Source of the DNA: Agromyces luteolus
GTDB taxonomy: Bacteria; Actinomycetota; Actinomycetes; Actinomycetales; Microbacteriaceae
Reading direction: 5' to 3'
NCBI RefSeq assembly: GCF_009729855.1
Contig: NZ_WODA01000026.1
Location: 1 to 64,000 of the forward strand
Length of the DNA: 64,000 bases
Below the pieces are notes generated by a model. The model did no database searches. It was given only the letters and a program-made list of their open reading frames with translations, and was not told where the DNA came from. Of the stretch, positions 28,093 to 37,024 are shown piece after piece (the stretch's first letter is position 1; every line of letters starts with the position of its first letter). Both the position numbers and the translations under genes were made by a program.

Positions 28093-29259
28093 TCAGTCCC
28101 CCTTCACGTTGACCACCTGCCGCAGCGTGTGCCGGACCCGCACGAGCGATGCGGCATCCGCCATCACCCGGTCGATCGGCTTGTAGGCCGCCGGGATCTC
28201 GTCGATGAACGCGTCGGTGTCGCGGAACTCGATGCCGGCCATCGCCTCCCGCAGCTGATCCTGCGTGAACGTGCGCCGGGCGGCGGACCGCGAGTACGTG
28301 CGGCCCGCGCCGTGCGGCGAGGAGTTCAGCGACATCCGATCACCCAGGCCCTCGACCACGTACGACGCTGTGCCCATCGAACCCGGAATCAGGCCCGGCC
28401 GGCCCGCATCGGCCTGGATCGCACCCTTCCGCGACACCCACACCCGCTTGCCGAAGTGCTCCTCGCTCTCGGTGAAGTTGTGGTGGCAGTTGATCCGCTC
28501 CCGCTCCTCCACCGGCGCGCCGACCCACTCCGAGACCTGCCGGATGACCCGGTCCATCATCTCCTCACGGTTCAGCAGCGCGAAGTGCTGCGCCCACCGC
28601 AGCTCCGCGATGTGCCGCGTGAACTCCGGCGTGCCCTCGACGAGGTACGCGAGGTCCTTGTCGGGCAGGTCGATCCACCACTTCCGGCAGAGCTCCTGCG
28701 CGACCCGGATGTGGTGCTGCGCGATCTTGTTGCCCACGCCCCGGCTTCCGGAGTGCAGGAACAGCCACACGGCATCCGTCTCGTCGAGCGAGACCTCGAT
28801 GAAGTGGTTGCCGCTGCCGAGCGAGCCCAGCTGCAGCCGCCAGTCGCCCCGGTAGCGGGCCGGGTCGAACCCCTTCGCCTCGGCGAGGGCCTCGAGCTCG
28901 GCGATCCGCGGCTCGGCGGTCGCGACGACCTTGCGGTTCGCGTGACCGGCCGACAGCGGGATGGCGCGCTCGATCTGCTCCCGGACCTCCCTCCGGTTCT
29001 CGGGCAGATCGTGTCGTGCGAACTGCGTCTTCACGGCGATCATTCCGCAGCCGATGTCGACCCCGACCGCGGCCGGCATGATCGCGCCGAGCGTCGGGAT
29101 GACCGACCCCACCGTGGCGCCGAGGCCCAGGTGCGCGTCGGGCATCAGCGCGAGGTGCGGGTAGATGAACGGCATCGTCGACGACGTGCGGGCCTGCTCG
29201 ACGGTCTTCTCGTCGATCAGGCTCGCCCACGAGACGAGCCGTGCGGAGAGCTTCTCCAT
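28093..29259 (-). CDS. rtcB: RtcB-family RNA ligase
   Basis: 388 residues from ATG 29,257-29,259 with GAAAGGA upstream. RtcB joins RNA 2',3'-cyclic phosphate or 3'-phosphate ends to 5'-hydroxyl ends, using GTP and Mn2+. Visible signatures are DIGCGM (catalytic metal-binding Cys), SGSRGVGN, NCHHNF metal-ligand histidines, and PHGAGRTYSRS, which carries the guanylylated His. The length matches the shorter bacterial group of about 390 residues. The usual partners (archease, RtcA, RtcR) are not beside it. It is followed by a strong stem-loop and preceded by about 660 bp of repeat-containing DNA. Confidence 0.92.
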   Translation of the reverse strand: MEKLSARLVSWASLIDEKTVEQARTSSTMPFIYPHLALMPDAHLGLGATVGSVIPTLGAIMPAAVGVDIGCGMIAVKTQFARHDLPENRREVREQIERAIPLSAGHANRKVVATAEPRIAELEALAEAKGFDPARYRGDWRLQLGSLGSGNHFIEVSLDETDAVWLFLHSGSRGVGNKIAQHHIRVAQELCRKWWIDLPDKDLAYLVEGTPEFTRHIAELRWAQHFALLNREEMMDRVIRQVSEWVGAPVEERERINCHHNFTESEEHFGKRVWVSRKGAIQADAGRPGLIPGSMGTASYVVEGLGDRMSLNSSPHGAGRTYSRSAARRTFTQDQLREAMAGIEFRDTDAFIDEIPAAYKPIDRVMADAASLVRVRHTLRQVVNVKGD

Positions 29260-29400
29260 GGTCCTTTCCTGTCTGGTTGCGTTGCGTTTTTCTGGTCGCG
29301 GAGCCCGAGGGCTCCCGTCGCGCGCGCAGACAGAAGAAGACCCCGGGCCTCGGATGGCACGGGGTGACGCGATTCTCGCGGCCATCGGGCCGCGGCGGCG

Positions 29401-29505
29401 TCAGCGTGCCGGTTCGAGCACCTGCTCGAGTTCGCGAAGCGTGCTCGCTTGGCGAGCCTTCGCGGGCTCGACGAAGGACTGGCGATTCGTGTGCTGCAGA
29501 TACAC
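29401..29505 (-). CDS. Possible 34-residue small ORF upstream of rtcB
   Basis: A GTG at 29,503-29,505 is preceded by GAGGAAGGA at a slightly long spacing and opens a short frame rich in Gln, Arg and Glu (STLRELEQVLEPAR at the end). Codon choice is plausible and it is on the rtcB strand, 141 bp upstream. It is too short to be sure and may be noncoding. Confidence 0.22.
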   Translation of the reverse strand: MYLQHTNRQSFVEPAKARQASTLRELEQVLEPAR

Positions 29506-29644
29506 GGCGGCTCGTCCTTCCTCGTGCAGGTCTCCGGGATGCTGCGCGGGTGCGCAGCCTTGCGACGATAGCGGTGGTGTGGGGGTGGGGTCAATGGCGG
29601 GTTTCGCGGCATCCGCCCGGCCAGTCACCACCCCGCCCCGCTCC

Positions 29645-29846
29645 AAGTGAGGTTTCTGCGCCTGAGGCAGGACCGAAACCTCACTCGCACGCGCAAACCT
29701 CACTTCGAGGGAGCCCGCCCTGCGAATCCGTGAGTTCGAGACTGCGAATCCGTGACTTTGAGGCTGCGAATCCGTGACTTCCAGGACGACGGGCCGCCAA
29801 TCAGACAAACGGGCGGGTTCGTATCAGACAAACGGACGGGCACGCA
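29645..29846. repeat. Composite intergenic repeat element, left copy
   Basis: Three parts follow each other. First is an 11-bp inverted repeat, AGTGAGGTTTC (29,646-29,656) with GAAACCTCACT (29,675-29,685), plus a further AAACCTCACTT at 29,695-29,705. Second are three 22-bp tandem units beginning CTGCGAATCCGTGA at 29,720, 29,742 and 29,764. Third are two 23-bp units beginning TCAGACAAACGG at 29,801 and 29,824. A diverged copy lies at 30,788-30,942 on the other side of the NERD gene. The rest of the gene-free stretch 29,260-29,925 shows nothing recognisable beyond one doubtful small ORF. Confidence 0.8.
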
Positions 29847-29925
29847 GTCCACCCCGCATTCGGGGACTCCCCCGCACCCCGGCACAACTGTCAGGATCGA
29901 GCGACCCTACCGCCGCGAGGACCCC

Positions 29926-30741
29926 ATGAGCACCGAGCACGTCGCGACACCATCCCTCGCGAATCGCCGCCCCGCGGCATCCGTCATCGCCGAATGCCTG
30001 CGCGTGCAGGCGAGCGTGCCGCCGAACACCGCCGTGCAGCGGTTCTTCGGGGTCTCACCGCTCGGACACGACGCCGAGCCCTGGTACCTCGGAGCACTCG
30101 GCGAGCTCGAGGTCGCGCGCCGCCTCGACGCGCTCGGCCGGGGGTGGTTCGTGCTGCACTCGGTACCGATCGGTACCGGGTCGAGCGACCTCGACCACGT
30201 GGTGATCGGGCCGGCGGGCGTATTCACGATCAACACGAAGCACCACCGCGGGCAGCACGTGTGGGTCGCCGCGAAGCGCATCCTCGTGAGCGGCCAGCGC
30301 ACCGACCACCTCCGCAACGCTGCGCACGAGGCGAAGCGCACGTCGAAGCTGCTGTCGGCGGCGGCGGGCGCGCCTGTCGAGGTCACACCGACCATCGCGA
30401 TCGTGGGGGCGAAGCGGATGACGGTGCGCGAGCGTCCCGCCGACGTCGTCGTGCTGCGCGAGGTGGAGTTGGTGCGCTGGCTGCGGCGACGGCGCGCTGC
30501 GCTGGCGCCGGAGCAGGTGGAGCGGCTCGCCGTCGTCGCGGCGCAGCCGTCGGCCTGGCAGCGGATGCCGGAGGCCGAGGTCGTCGACCATGGCGCGTTC
30601 GAGCGGCTTCGGGTCGACGTCGATCGGGCGAGCCGTCGGCGGGTCGGGTGGGCGTTCGGGCTGGTCGCGGGGCTGGGGCTCGCCGGCTGGGCAGCCCTCC
30701 CGCTCGTGTCGGAGGCGATCAGCGCGATGCTCGCCGGCTGA
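29926..30741 (+). CDS. NERD-domain protein with C-terminal membrane anchor
   Basis: 271 residues from ATG 29,926 with GCGAGGA upstream. The nuclease-related (NERD) domain spans about residues 45-160: GALGELEVARRLDAL, DLDHVVIGPAG and FTINTKHHRG. In the PD-(D/E)XK pattern the usual Glu before Lys is Asn here (INTK), so nuclease activity is doubtful; similar substitutions occur in actinobacterial NERD proteins. A hydrophobic segment near the C-terminus (AFGLVAGLGLAGWAALPLV) predicts membrane anchoring. The gene stands alone between two copies of the same repeat element, which may mean the whole unit was inserted or moved together. Confidence 0.82.
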   Translation: MSTEHVATPSLANRRPAASVIAECLRVQASVPPNTAVQRFFGVSPLGHDAEPWYLGALGELEVARRLDALGRGWFVLHSVPIGTGSSDLDHVVIGPAGVFTINTKHHRGQHVWVAAKRILVSGQRTDHLRNAAHEAKRTSKLLSAAAGAPVEVTPTIAIVGAKRMTVRERPADVVVLREVELVRWLRRRRAALAPEQVERLAVVAAQPSAWQRMPEAEVVDHGAFERLRVDVDRASRRRVGWAFGLVAGLGLAGWAALPLVSEAISAMLAG

Positions 30742-30787
30742 CAAGTGGAGGACTACACCTCGACCGCCCCGCTCCCCCGCTCGCTGC

Positions 30788-30942
30788 AAGTAGGGTTTCT
30801 GCGCCTGAGGCAGGATCGCAACCTCGCTCGGACGCGCGAACCTCACTTCGAGGGAAGCCTCCGCCCGAATCCGTGAGTTCGAGGCGGTACAAGCCGCCTG
30901 TTCGACAAACGGACGGGTTTCGGGTCAGGCAGACGGACGGGT
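30788..30942. repeat. Composite intergenic repeat element, right copy
   Basis: This matches the left copy for about 68 bp from AAGTAGGGTTTCTGCGCC through CACTTCGAGGGA with roughly eight differences. It keeps one unit of the CGAATCCGTGAGTTCGAG repeat (from 30,866) and two degenerate units of the CAGACAAACGGACGGG type (30,903-30,942). The orientation is the same as in the left copy. Confidence 0.75.
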
Positions 30943-31034
30943 ATCTCCTGCCGCAGAATCTCTATCCGCGGATGAGTTCAGCGAGGCTCCAGACTCTGCA
31001 AACCTGTGGACATCTCAGCCGCGGCGCCCGTTTC

Positions 31035-31460
31035 TCAGCGCCCCAGCCGGAATCGCTCCTGGCCGATCAGGGATTGGAGATACGCCGCCCGGTTGAATAC
31101 ATCCGCTCGCTGCACGGCATTCCACACGGGCACGTTCTCGACGTACGACCGGCCCTCGCCGTAGATCGTCACGGTGATGTAGCCCTGCACTCGGGTCTCG
31201 CGCGCGAGCAGGAACAGGAGGCTCAGCAGGAAGAACCAGATGAAGATGATCACCATGACGATCGCCCAGGTGGGCGTGTGGGTCGTCGTCGCGGTCTGGT
31301 CGGTCGTCGAGACGTTGACCTCGGCGATCGGCCAGGTTCCCGCCGGGGTCACGACATGATGCGGCGTCGCGTGGATGTTTCCGATCGAGACCAGGAACGG
31401 AGCGGGCTGGGCGGGGCCGTTTTGAGCGAGCGTCACGAAGGCCGAGCGTAGCGAGGTCAT
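31035..31460 (-). CDS. Single-pass membrane protein, unknown
   Basis: 141 residues. A strong transmembrane segment (about 65-86, WAIVMVIIFIWFFLLSLLFLL) separates an N-terminal part of about 60 residues from a C-terminal part that begins with ARETRVQGYITVTIYGEG. The start ATG overlaps, as ATGA, the stop reached by the frameshifted PH-domain gene upstream. No family was recognised. With the PH-domain gene it probably forms a two-gene operon concerned with the membrane, an inference from pairing only. Confidence 0.7.
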   Translation of the reverse strand: MTSLRSAFVTLAQNGPAQPAPFLVSIGNIHATPHHVVTPAGTWPIAEVNVSTTDQTATTTHTPTWAIVMVIIFIWFFLLSLLFLLARETRVQGYITVTIYGEGRSYVENVPVWNAVQRADVFNRAAYLQSLIGQERFRLGR

Positions 31461-31939
31461 GTTTCGTGCGGGCGATCACTCGGCGGCGAGTGTGGCGCAG
31501 TGGTCACCCCATTTCGGGGGCCGCATGCAACCCCGGTCGCGCGCTCTCCCGATGGAGCCCCGCGCCTACAGCACCGCCCACCCGATGAGCTTCGCGAGGT
31601 AGCCGGCGTCGAAGTGCCGGCGAACTTCAGCCGGACGCGACCGAGCCCGCTCAGCCAGATCTCGAGTTCCGCGTCGCCGTCGAAGCCGCCCGCGGTCTCG
31701 ATCGAGAACGCCTGGATCTTCGAGTAGGGCAGCGACGTGGTGTCGCGCTTCGTTCCGGTCATGCCCTGGACGTTCAGGGCGATGATCCGCTCGTTCGTGA
31801 ACATGATGAAGTCGCGCATATCCTTCGCCGCGACCATCGACGACTCGCCGCCCACGTAAAGCTCGGGCACGCTCGGCTCGATGCTCGCGACATCCGCCTT
31901 GGACAGCTTGACGATCGTGCCGTTCTGAAGATCGATCAC
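31457..31939 (-). CDS. PH-domain (YokE-like) protein with probable 3' frameshift
   Basis: 160 residues as read from GTG 31,937-31,939; a TTG at 31,949-31,951 is an alternative start. Residues 20-108 form a bacterial PH-like domain (FIMFTNERIIALNVQGMTG, LPYSKIQAFSIET, LEIWLSGLGRVRLKFA). After LKFA near 31,620 the frame turns into Ser/Arg/Gly-rich sequence that does not resemble the domain. In the neighbouring frame the same DNA reads RHFDAGYLAKLIGWAVL and stops at 31,566-31,568, a natural PH-domain ending. One missing base in the GCCGGC run would explain this. The product is therefore either extended by about 50 abnormal residues or the gap is a sequencing error. Confidence 0.7.
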   Translation of the reverse strand: MIDLQNGTIVKLSKADVASIEPSVPELYVGGESSMVAAKDMRDFIMFTNERIIALNVQGMTGTKRDTTSLPYSKIQAFSIETAGGFDGDAELEIWLSGLGRVRLKFAGTSTPATSRSSSGGRCCRRGAPSGERATGVACGPRNGVTTAPHSPPSDRPHET

Positions 31940-32087
31940 CCGTCGAACCAAAGCGCGCGGATGTCCCGGCCCGGACGTACTCGCAGCGACTTGTCCTCCA
32001 CGGGTCGGTGGCGGCGAGATCTATCCACAGGCAATATGGCCGGTCAGCGATGGTTTTCCTCGTCGAGCGGATGTCAGTGGGTCGCTG

Positions 32088-32093
32088 CAGAAT
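32088..32093 (+). promoter_or_regulatory. Probable -10 element (CAGAAT) for a leaderless DUF222-HNH transcript
   Basis: CAGAAT ends six bases before the GTG at 32,100, and no Shine-Dalgarno sequence lies between. The spacing fits transcription starting at the start codon. Confidence 0.35.
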
Positions 32094-32099
32094 CGAGAC

Positions 32100-33512
32100 G
32101 TGGAATCGCTGCTCAGCACCCTCGACCGCGACGTCGCGGCGCTGCGTGCGGCGTGGCAAGGTGCGATGCCGCCGGCTTCAGGGGCGACGGATGGCGCAAC
32201 CCAGGCCGAGATCGCCGAGATGAGCGATGCCGGGCTGGTGCGGGTGACCGACGCCCTCGCGCGGGTTCGCCGAGACGCCGAGGCGCTCCTCGCGCGCGTC
32301 GCGGCTGAGGTGTCGAAGCGGTCGAGCACCGAGCGCGGCGAGGTGAGCCTCGCCAGGGCGCACGGCTTCCACAATCCGGTGCGGCTGATCGCCGCGTCGA
32401 CCGGGGCATCCCGGAGCGACGCTGCGAAGCTGATCGCGGTGGGCACCGCCACCGCCGAGCGGCAGACGTTCGGCGGCGAGCGGATGCCGTCGCGGCATCC
32501 ACGTGTCGCGGCGGCGCTCGAGTCGACCCGGATCGGAATCGACGCGGCGTCTGCGATCACCTCGATGCTCGATCGCGTGCGATGGCGTGCCGACCCGGCG
32601 GCCGCCGACACCGCCGAAGCGGGCTTGGTCGAACTCGCTACGAGAGTGCCGCTCGACCTTCTCATGCGCGGCATACGTCAGGCCGAGGCGCGGCTCGATC
32701 GCGACGGAATCGAACCTCGGGAGGAGCAGCTGCGCAGTGAGCGATCACTCACCATGCGCGAAGACGCGGCCGGCATGGTGCACCTGCACGCCCGGCTCGA
32801 TCCCGAGACCGCGGCACCGATCAAGACGGCGGTCGAAGCGCTCGTACGCGACGCGCTGCGCCGTCGCGAGCCTGCGGCATCAGGTCGGGGCGCCGTCCCA
32901 GGCGAGGGCCCCGTCATCGACGACCAGCGCTCGATCCCGCAGATCCAGGCCGACGCGCTCGCCGCGATCGCGCGCCACAGCCTCGGGTGCGAGCAGACTC
33001 TCGCTCCGCTCGCCAAGGCCACGGTCGTCGTGCGCCTCGACCACGACGCCCTCATCGACGGGCTCGGCGCCGCGCACATCGACGGCATCGAGCAACCGAT
33101 CTCGGCGACCACCGCCCGCCGCATGTCGGCCGACGCTGAACTCATCCCGATGGTCCTCGGCGGCGAGGGCCTCCCGCTCGACCTCGGCCGGTCCGCTCGA
33201 CTCTTCAGCCGCCCTCAACGGCTCGCCCTCGCCGAGCGCGACGGCGGCTGCGCCTCGTGCGGTCAGAACATCGCCTACGTCGACGCCCACCACATCAGAT
33301 GGTGGGAACGCGACGCCGGCCCGACCGACCTCGCGAACGGAGTGATGCTCTGCTCCTTCTGCCATCACCGCATCCACCGCGAAGGGTGGGACATTCGCGC
33401 ATCCCGAACCGAGGTGTGGTTCATCCCACCCCCGCACGTCGACCCCGAACAGATCCCGCGGCTCGGTGGTAGAGCGCGCTTCGCCCTGCCGGCAAGACGG
33501 CCGGCCGCGTGA
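32100..33512 (+). CDS. DUF222 and HNH endonuclease domain protein
   Basis: 470 residues. A long helical DUF222 domain (about residues 20-330) precedes a C-terminal HNH domain: CASCGQ, DAHHIRWW, GPTDLANGVMLCSFCHHRIH. The two CxxC pairs bind zinc and His-His/Asn/His complete the nuclease motif, all intact. This is the actinobacterial family of 13E12-like repeat proteins, often present in many copies per genome; the cellular function is unclear. The 170 bp that follow to the next gene show only short GC-rich imperfect repeats. Confidence 0.9.
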   Translation: MESLLSTLDRDVAALRAAWQGAMPPASGATDGATQAEIAEMSDAGLVRVTDALARVRRDAEALLARVAAEVSKRSSTERGEVSLARAHGFHNPVRLIAASTGASRSDAAKLIAVGTATAERQTFGGERMPSRHPRVAAALESTRIGIDAASAITSMLDRVRWRADPAAADTAEAGLVELATRVPLDLLMRGIRQAEARLDRDGIEPREEQLRSERSLTMREDAAGMVHLHARLDPETAAPIKTAVEALVRDALRRREPAASGRGAVPGEGPVIDDQRSIPQIQADALAAIARHSLGCEQTLAPLAKATVVVRLDHDALIDGLGAAHIDGIEQPISATTARRMSADAELIPMVLGGEGLPLDLGRSARLFSRPQRLALAERDGGCASCGQNIAYVDAHHIRWWERDAGPTDLANGVMLCSFCHHRIHREGWDIRASRTEVWFIPPPHVDPEQIPRLGGRARFALPARRPAA

Positions 33513-33682
33513 GCCTGCTGCGTGCGTCACGCTGCGCACGACCCGCCGGTCGCGTGAGCCTCGCACGAGGGCTCGACGCACGCGCCGCAGAGACCATCGC
33601 GAGCGCGACGTCATCTGCGCGCGAACCGCCCACGAGTGGAGGCGGGCCGCCGAAGCGATCCGCCTCCGTCGGGATCCCCGCG

Positions 33683-35176
33683 CTACGACACCCGCGTCCA
33701 GGTGAAGTCCGAGAACAGCACGGCGTCGCTCGCGTAGGGCGCCTCCGCGTTCGTGAACACGAGCCCCGTGTCATCCACCGCGAAGTCGGCCTCGATGAGG
33801 ACCCCACCGGGGCCGCAGTCGCCGCCCGGGAGGAACGAGATGGTCACCCGCTCGCCCTCGACGACGTAGCTGCCGTCGCAGTGCGCCGGCCCGCCGTTGG
33901 TGCCCTCGGCGTCGAGTGCGAAGGTGCCGTCATCGAAGGTGAAGCGGAAGGTGCCCGCCGCGTTCATCGCGTCCTGCGGCGGCATCCCGATGTCGGTCAG
34001 GTGCTCCTCGGTCAGCAACGGCGTCTCGAAGACGCCGTTCAAGACGGCGACATCGCCCGAACCGGATGCCTCGTCCTGCGCACTGGGCGCGGCCTCGCCG
34101 GTGCACCCGTCCGGGATCTCGGGCATCGCAGCCGACCCACGGGCGTCCCTGAGCTCCTCGATCGCCTCGAGCAGCGGGGCGGCATCCGGGTCGGCGGCGA
34201 TCGTCTCGTACGACTCGGCGACCGCGTCGCGCATCGCCGCCAGCTCGTCGGCGGATGCCTCGCTGAAGCGGGCCCCCTCGGAGCAGGCCGACGCGATGGC
34301 CGCGTCGTCGAGCGCGACGTACTCGCCGGTCCGATCGACGATGTCGTGGGCCGCCTGCGCGAGCACGTCCATGCCGTCGGTGCCGATCCGGTCGGCGAGC
34401 GACGGATCGGCGATGAGCGCCGAGCTCCGTGGCCAGAGCGGGAGGTTCACGGTCGCGTTGGGCACGATCTGCTCGCGGCCGTTGTCGAGCATGATCACCG
34501 AGTTCTCGAGCACCGTGATGCTGCCGTCGTAGAGGCCCTCGTCGCGCGCGTGGAAGTCGACGTCCAGCGGCTCGGCTCCGAGCTGGCGGAGCGCCTCTGC
34601 GGACTGCGACGAATGGAACGACGCGACGGTGCGTCCCTGCCAGTCCGCGAGCGCCCGGATCGGCGCCTCCGAGGTCAACGGGTACCGCAGCGAACCGGGC
34701 AGGATCGCGACCCCGGTCACGCCGAGTCGATCGAGCGCCGGCAGTGTCTTCGCCACCGCTTCGCTCGACACGACCTCCTGCTGGAGCGCGTAGTCGTCGA
34801 TGAGCATCGGGGCGGTCATCGCGGCGAGCTCGGTCACACCGAGTTCGGCGAATACGCGGGTGCCGACCCAGCCGAGATCGGCCTCGCCGTCGGCGACCGC
34901 CGAGACGAGCTGCTCCTCGAGGTCGACGGCCTCGCCGCAACACGAGCGCTCGACCTCGACGAGGATCGCCCCCTCGGAGAGCTCGGCGACCCGGTCGGCG
35001 TACCAGTCGACCGCCGGGTCGAGTTCCGGTCCGCCGTCGATGTGGAAAAGGGTGAGCGTGGTCGGCGACGAGTCGGCACCCGCCGTGGTCCCCGCCGCAC
35101 AGCCGCCCATGGCGAGCACGGCGAGCACGGCCGCCGCCGCCACCGCGGGAACGAGGGTGAGTTGCGTGGTTCGCAT
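33683..35176 (-). CDS. DctP-like solute-binding lipoprotein with C-terminal beta domain (first of two)
   Basis: 497 residues from ATG 35,174-35,176 with GGAAGGA upstream. The signal peptide ends in a lipobox (LAMGGC), so it is predicted to be a lipoprotein anchored outside the membrane. Residues 35-345 resemble TRAP-transporter DctP receptors (LGWVGTRVFAELGV, RTVASFHSSQSAEALRQLG). Residues 400-497 are an extra Gly/Asp-rich beta domain (FRFTFDDGTFALDAEG). The next gene upstream encodes a paralogue with the same layout. No TRAP permease genes are nearby, but a two-component system is divergent from the pair, so these may be extracytoplasmic sensors rather than uptake proteins. Confidence 0.75.
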   Translation of the reverse strand: MRTTQLTLVPAVAAAAVLAVLAMGGCAAGTTAGADSSPTTLTLFHIDGGPELDPAVDWYADRVAELSEGAILVEVERSCCGEAVDLEEQLVSAVADGEADLGWVGTRVFAELGVTELAAMTAPMLIDDYALQQEVVSSEAVAKTLPALDRLGVTGVAILPGSLRYPLTSEAPIRALADWQGRTVASFHSSQSAEALRQLGAEPLDVDFHARDEGLYDGSITVLENSVIMLDNGREQIVPNATVNLPLWPRSSALIADPSLADRIGTDGMDVLAQAAHDIVDRTGEYVALDDAAIASACSEGARFSEASADELAAMRDAVAESYETIAADPDAAPLLEAIEELRDARGSAAMPEIPDGCTGEAAPSAQDEASGSGDVAVLNGVFETPLLTEEHLTDIGMPPQDAMNAAGTFRFTFDDGTFALDAEGTNGGPAHCDGSYVVEGERVTISFLPGGDCGPGGVLIEADFAVDDTGLVFTNAEAPYASDAVLFSDFTWTRVS

Positions 35177-35312
35177 GATCGGTCCTTCCGTCCGGATGCC
35201 TCGGACGGTACGCACGGCCGGGACCCGCCTCATCGTGGCGGCCACCCGGGTTCGGGCGGGCGGTCTCGCGGCTGTCCACGAGAGGCGGGTGCCGGCGATC
35301 AGCAGCTCGCCG

Positions 35313-36926
35313 TCACTCCACGCGCTTCCACGGCTGACTGCCCCACAGCACCTCGTGGAATCGCTGGAGAGCCGGCCCGTCGGCCTCCGACCCGATGATG
35401 TCGACGAACCGCAGCTCGCCGTCCGCGAACGTCCACGCCGCATTGAACAGCACCGACCCGGCGACGCTGCCGCACGACTCCCCGACCGATCCGAGGCGGA
35501 CCTCGACGCGGCCGTCCCGGACGAGATAGGTGCTGCCCGGGCATCCCGGATCGTCGAAGACGCCGTCCTCGAACGTCAGTGTCCAGACTCCCGCATGGTT
35601 CCGCGCGGTCCCCTCATCGACGCCCGCCGCGAGGAAGTCGTCGACGTCGAGCTCGGCCCGATACGTGCCCTCGGGGAACGTCGCCGTCTCGGGATCCATG
35701 CCGCCCGCGGCATCCGTCGCCTCACCGGCGTCGAAGTCGCACGGTTCCACCATGCTGGCCGGTTCGACGCCGCGCTCGAGGTCCCCGATCGACGCCATCG
35801 CCTCGCGCACGACGGGGTCCGCCTCCATCCGTTCCCGCATCGGCGACGCGGCGGCCTCGAAGGCGGCCACCGCCTCGGGTCCGGCGAACGCGATCGAGCC
35901 GGCGGCCGCGCAGAACGCCGCCGCGCTCTCGGCCTCGGTCGGGTTCGACTCGACGACGTACTCGGTCGTATCGGCCGCGGCCCGCCGGACCGCGTCCTGG
36001 AGGTCGGAGTCGAGCCCGTCGAACCAACCGCGGTTCGCGACCGCGGTGTTGAACTTCGCGAAGAATGCGACGTCGCCGGTGAAGGTACCGGACCTCGGCA
36101 GGCTGCCGATCTGGGCGTACGAGGACTCCGCACCCTGCACCTCGCCGTCGGTCACGGCCTGCGCGAGGTCCTCGTTCGCGAGGTTCGTCGCCGTGCCGCC
36201 GAGCACCTCGATGAGCTCGCGACCCGCGGGATCGAGCGAACGCAGCGTCGCGCCCGCGACATCGTCGACCTCGAGGAACGGCTCGTCGAAGCCGATCGGA
36301 TGTCGCAGCGCCTCGGGCAGGAGCGCGAGGCCGACCACGCCGAGATCGTCCAGCTCGTCGAGCATCTCCGCTCCGAGCGGGCTCGTCGCGACGGCATCCA
36401 TCGTCGCCTCGTCGGTGAGGAGGAACGGCGCCTTCACCGCCGACAGCCGCTCCGCCCCGGCGTCGATCCAGACGAAGTCGGGCAGCACGGCCAGGTCGAC
36501 CGAGCCATCGAGCACCATGTCGCCGACGACGGCGTATCCCTCGCCGCTCGCGCGGTCCACGCGCTCGGTGTGCGCCTCCCACCGGATCTGCGGTACGAGC
36601 GCGCCGTCGGAGTACGACTCGATGGGTTCGGCGAGATGCTCGGCGTCGTCGCTCGCGGGCCGACCCGCCGAGTCGCCGAGGCCGATCACGATCGTGCGCG
36701 GCACGGCACCCGGCCCGGCCTTCGAGGCCGCACCCTGCGCGCAGCCGCTGAGGGCAACGGCGACGGATGCCACGGCCGCCGCCGCGACCATCCGCGCTGC
36801 CGCATGGGCCGTACGGCCCGCATCGGCAACCGCTTCAGCGCCCGCGCCGGCGCCCGCGCCGGCGCCCGCGTCCGTGGGCTCGCCCTCGCGCGCCGGGCGC
36901 CGCCGGAATCGATCGATCGGCAGCAT
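35313..36926 (-). CDS. DctP-like solute-binding lipoprotein with C-terminal beta domain (second of two)
   Basis: 537 residues from ATG 36,924-36,926 with GAGGGGG upstream. The N-terminus is odd: about 20 residues include an (AG)n run encoded by a GGCGCC-type repeat near 36,840-36,870, before the hydrophobic stretch and lipobox VALSGC at about residue 65. Residues 90-400 are DctP-like (DLAVLPDFVWIDAGAERL, GAESSYAQIGSLP), and the last 110 form a beta domain (GVWTLTFEDGVFDDPGCPG). It is paralogous to its downstream neighbour, 136 bp away. Its start faces the kinase gene across 98 bp, so both directions may share regulation. Confidence 0.72.
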   Translation of the reverse strand: MLPIDRFRRRPAREGEPTDAGAGAGAGAGAEAVADAGRTAHAAARMVAAAAVASVAVALSGCAQGAASKAGPGAVPRTIVIGLGDSAGRPASDDAEHLAEPIESYSDGALVPQIRWEAHTERVDRASGEGYAVVGDMVLDGSVDLAVLPDFVWIDAGAERLSAVKAPFLLTDEATMDAVATSPLGAEMLDELDDLGVVGLALLPEALRHPIGFDEPFLEVDDVAGATLRSLDPAGRELIEVLGGTATNLANEDLAQAVTDGEVQGAESSYAQIGSLPRSGTFTGDVAFFAKFNTAVANRGWFDGLDSDLQDAVRRAAADTTEYVVESNPTEAESAAAFCAAAGSIAFAGPEAVAAFEAAASPMRERMEADPVVREAMASIGDLERGVEPASMVEPCDFDAGEATDAAGGMDPETATFPEGTYRAELDVDDFLAAGVDEGTARNHAGVWTLTFEDGVFDDPGCPGSTYLVRDGRVEVRLGSVGESCGSVAGSVLFNAAWTFADGELRFVDIIGSEADGPALQRFHEVLWGSQPWKRVE

Positions 36927-37024
36927 CACGACCCCCTCGTGCCGAGTATGGACCCCAAGCGGTCCGTCCGTCATCGTGGGTGCCACGGAGTTCGGCGGCG
37001 ACTCCCGGGTGGGATCATGAGCAC

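Noticed and set aside
29720..29846. CRISPR-like array
   Set aside because: The 22-bp and 23-bp units are directly adjacent with no unique spacers, and no cas genes are present.
29752..29925. Extending the NERD protein upstream to include the repeats
   Set aside because: The open frame through the repeats is chance. ATG 29,926 has a ribosome-binding site and the domain begins well downstream.
31566..32159. Separate minus-strand gene overlapping the PH-domain gene
   Set aside because: Only its last 17 codons look genuine, and they complete the PH domain after a one-base shift; the rest is Arg-rich shadow sequence.
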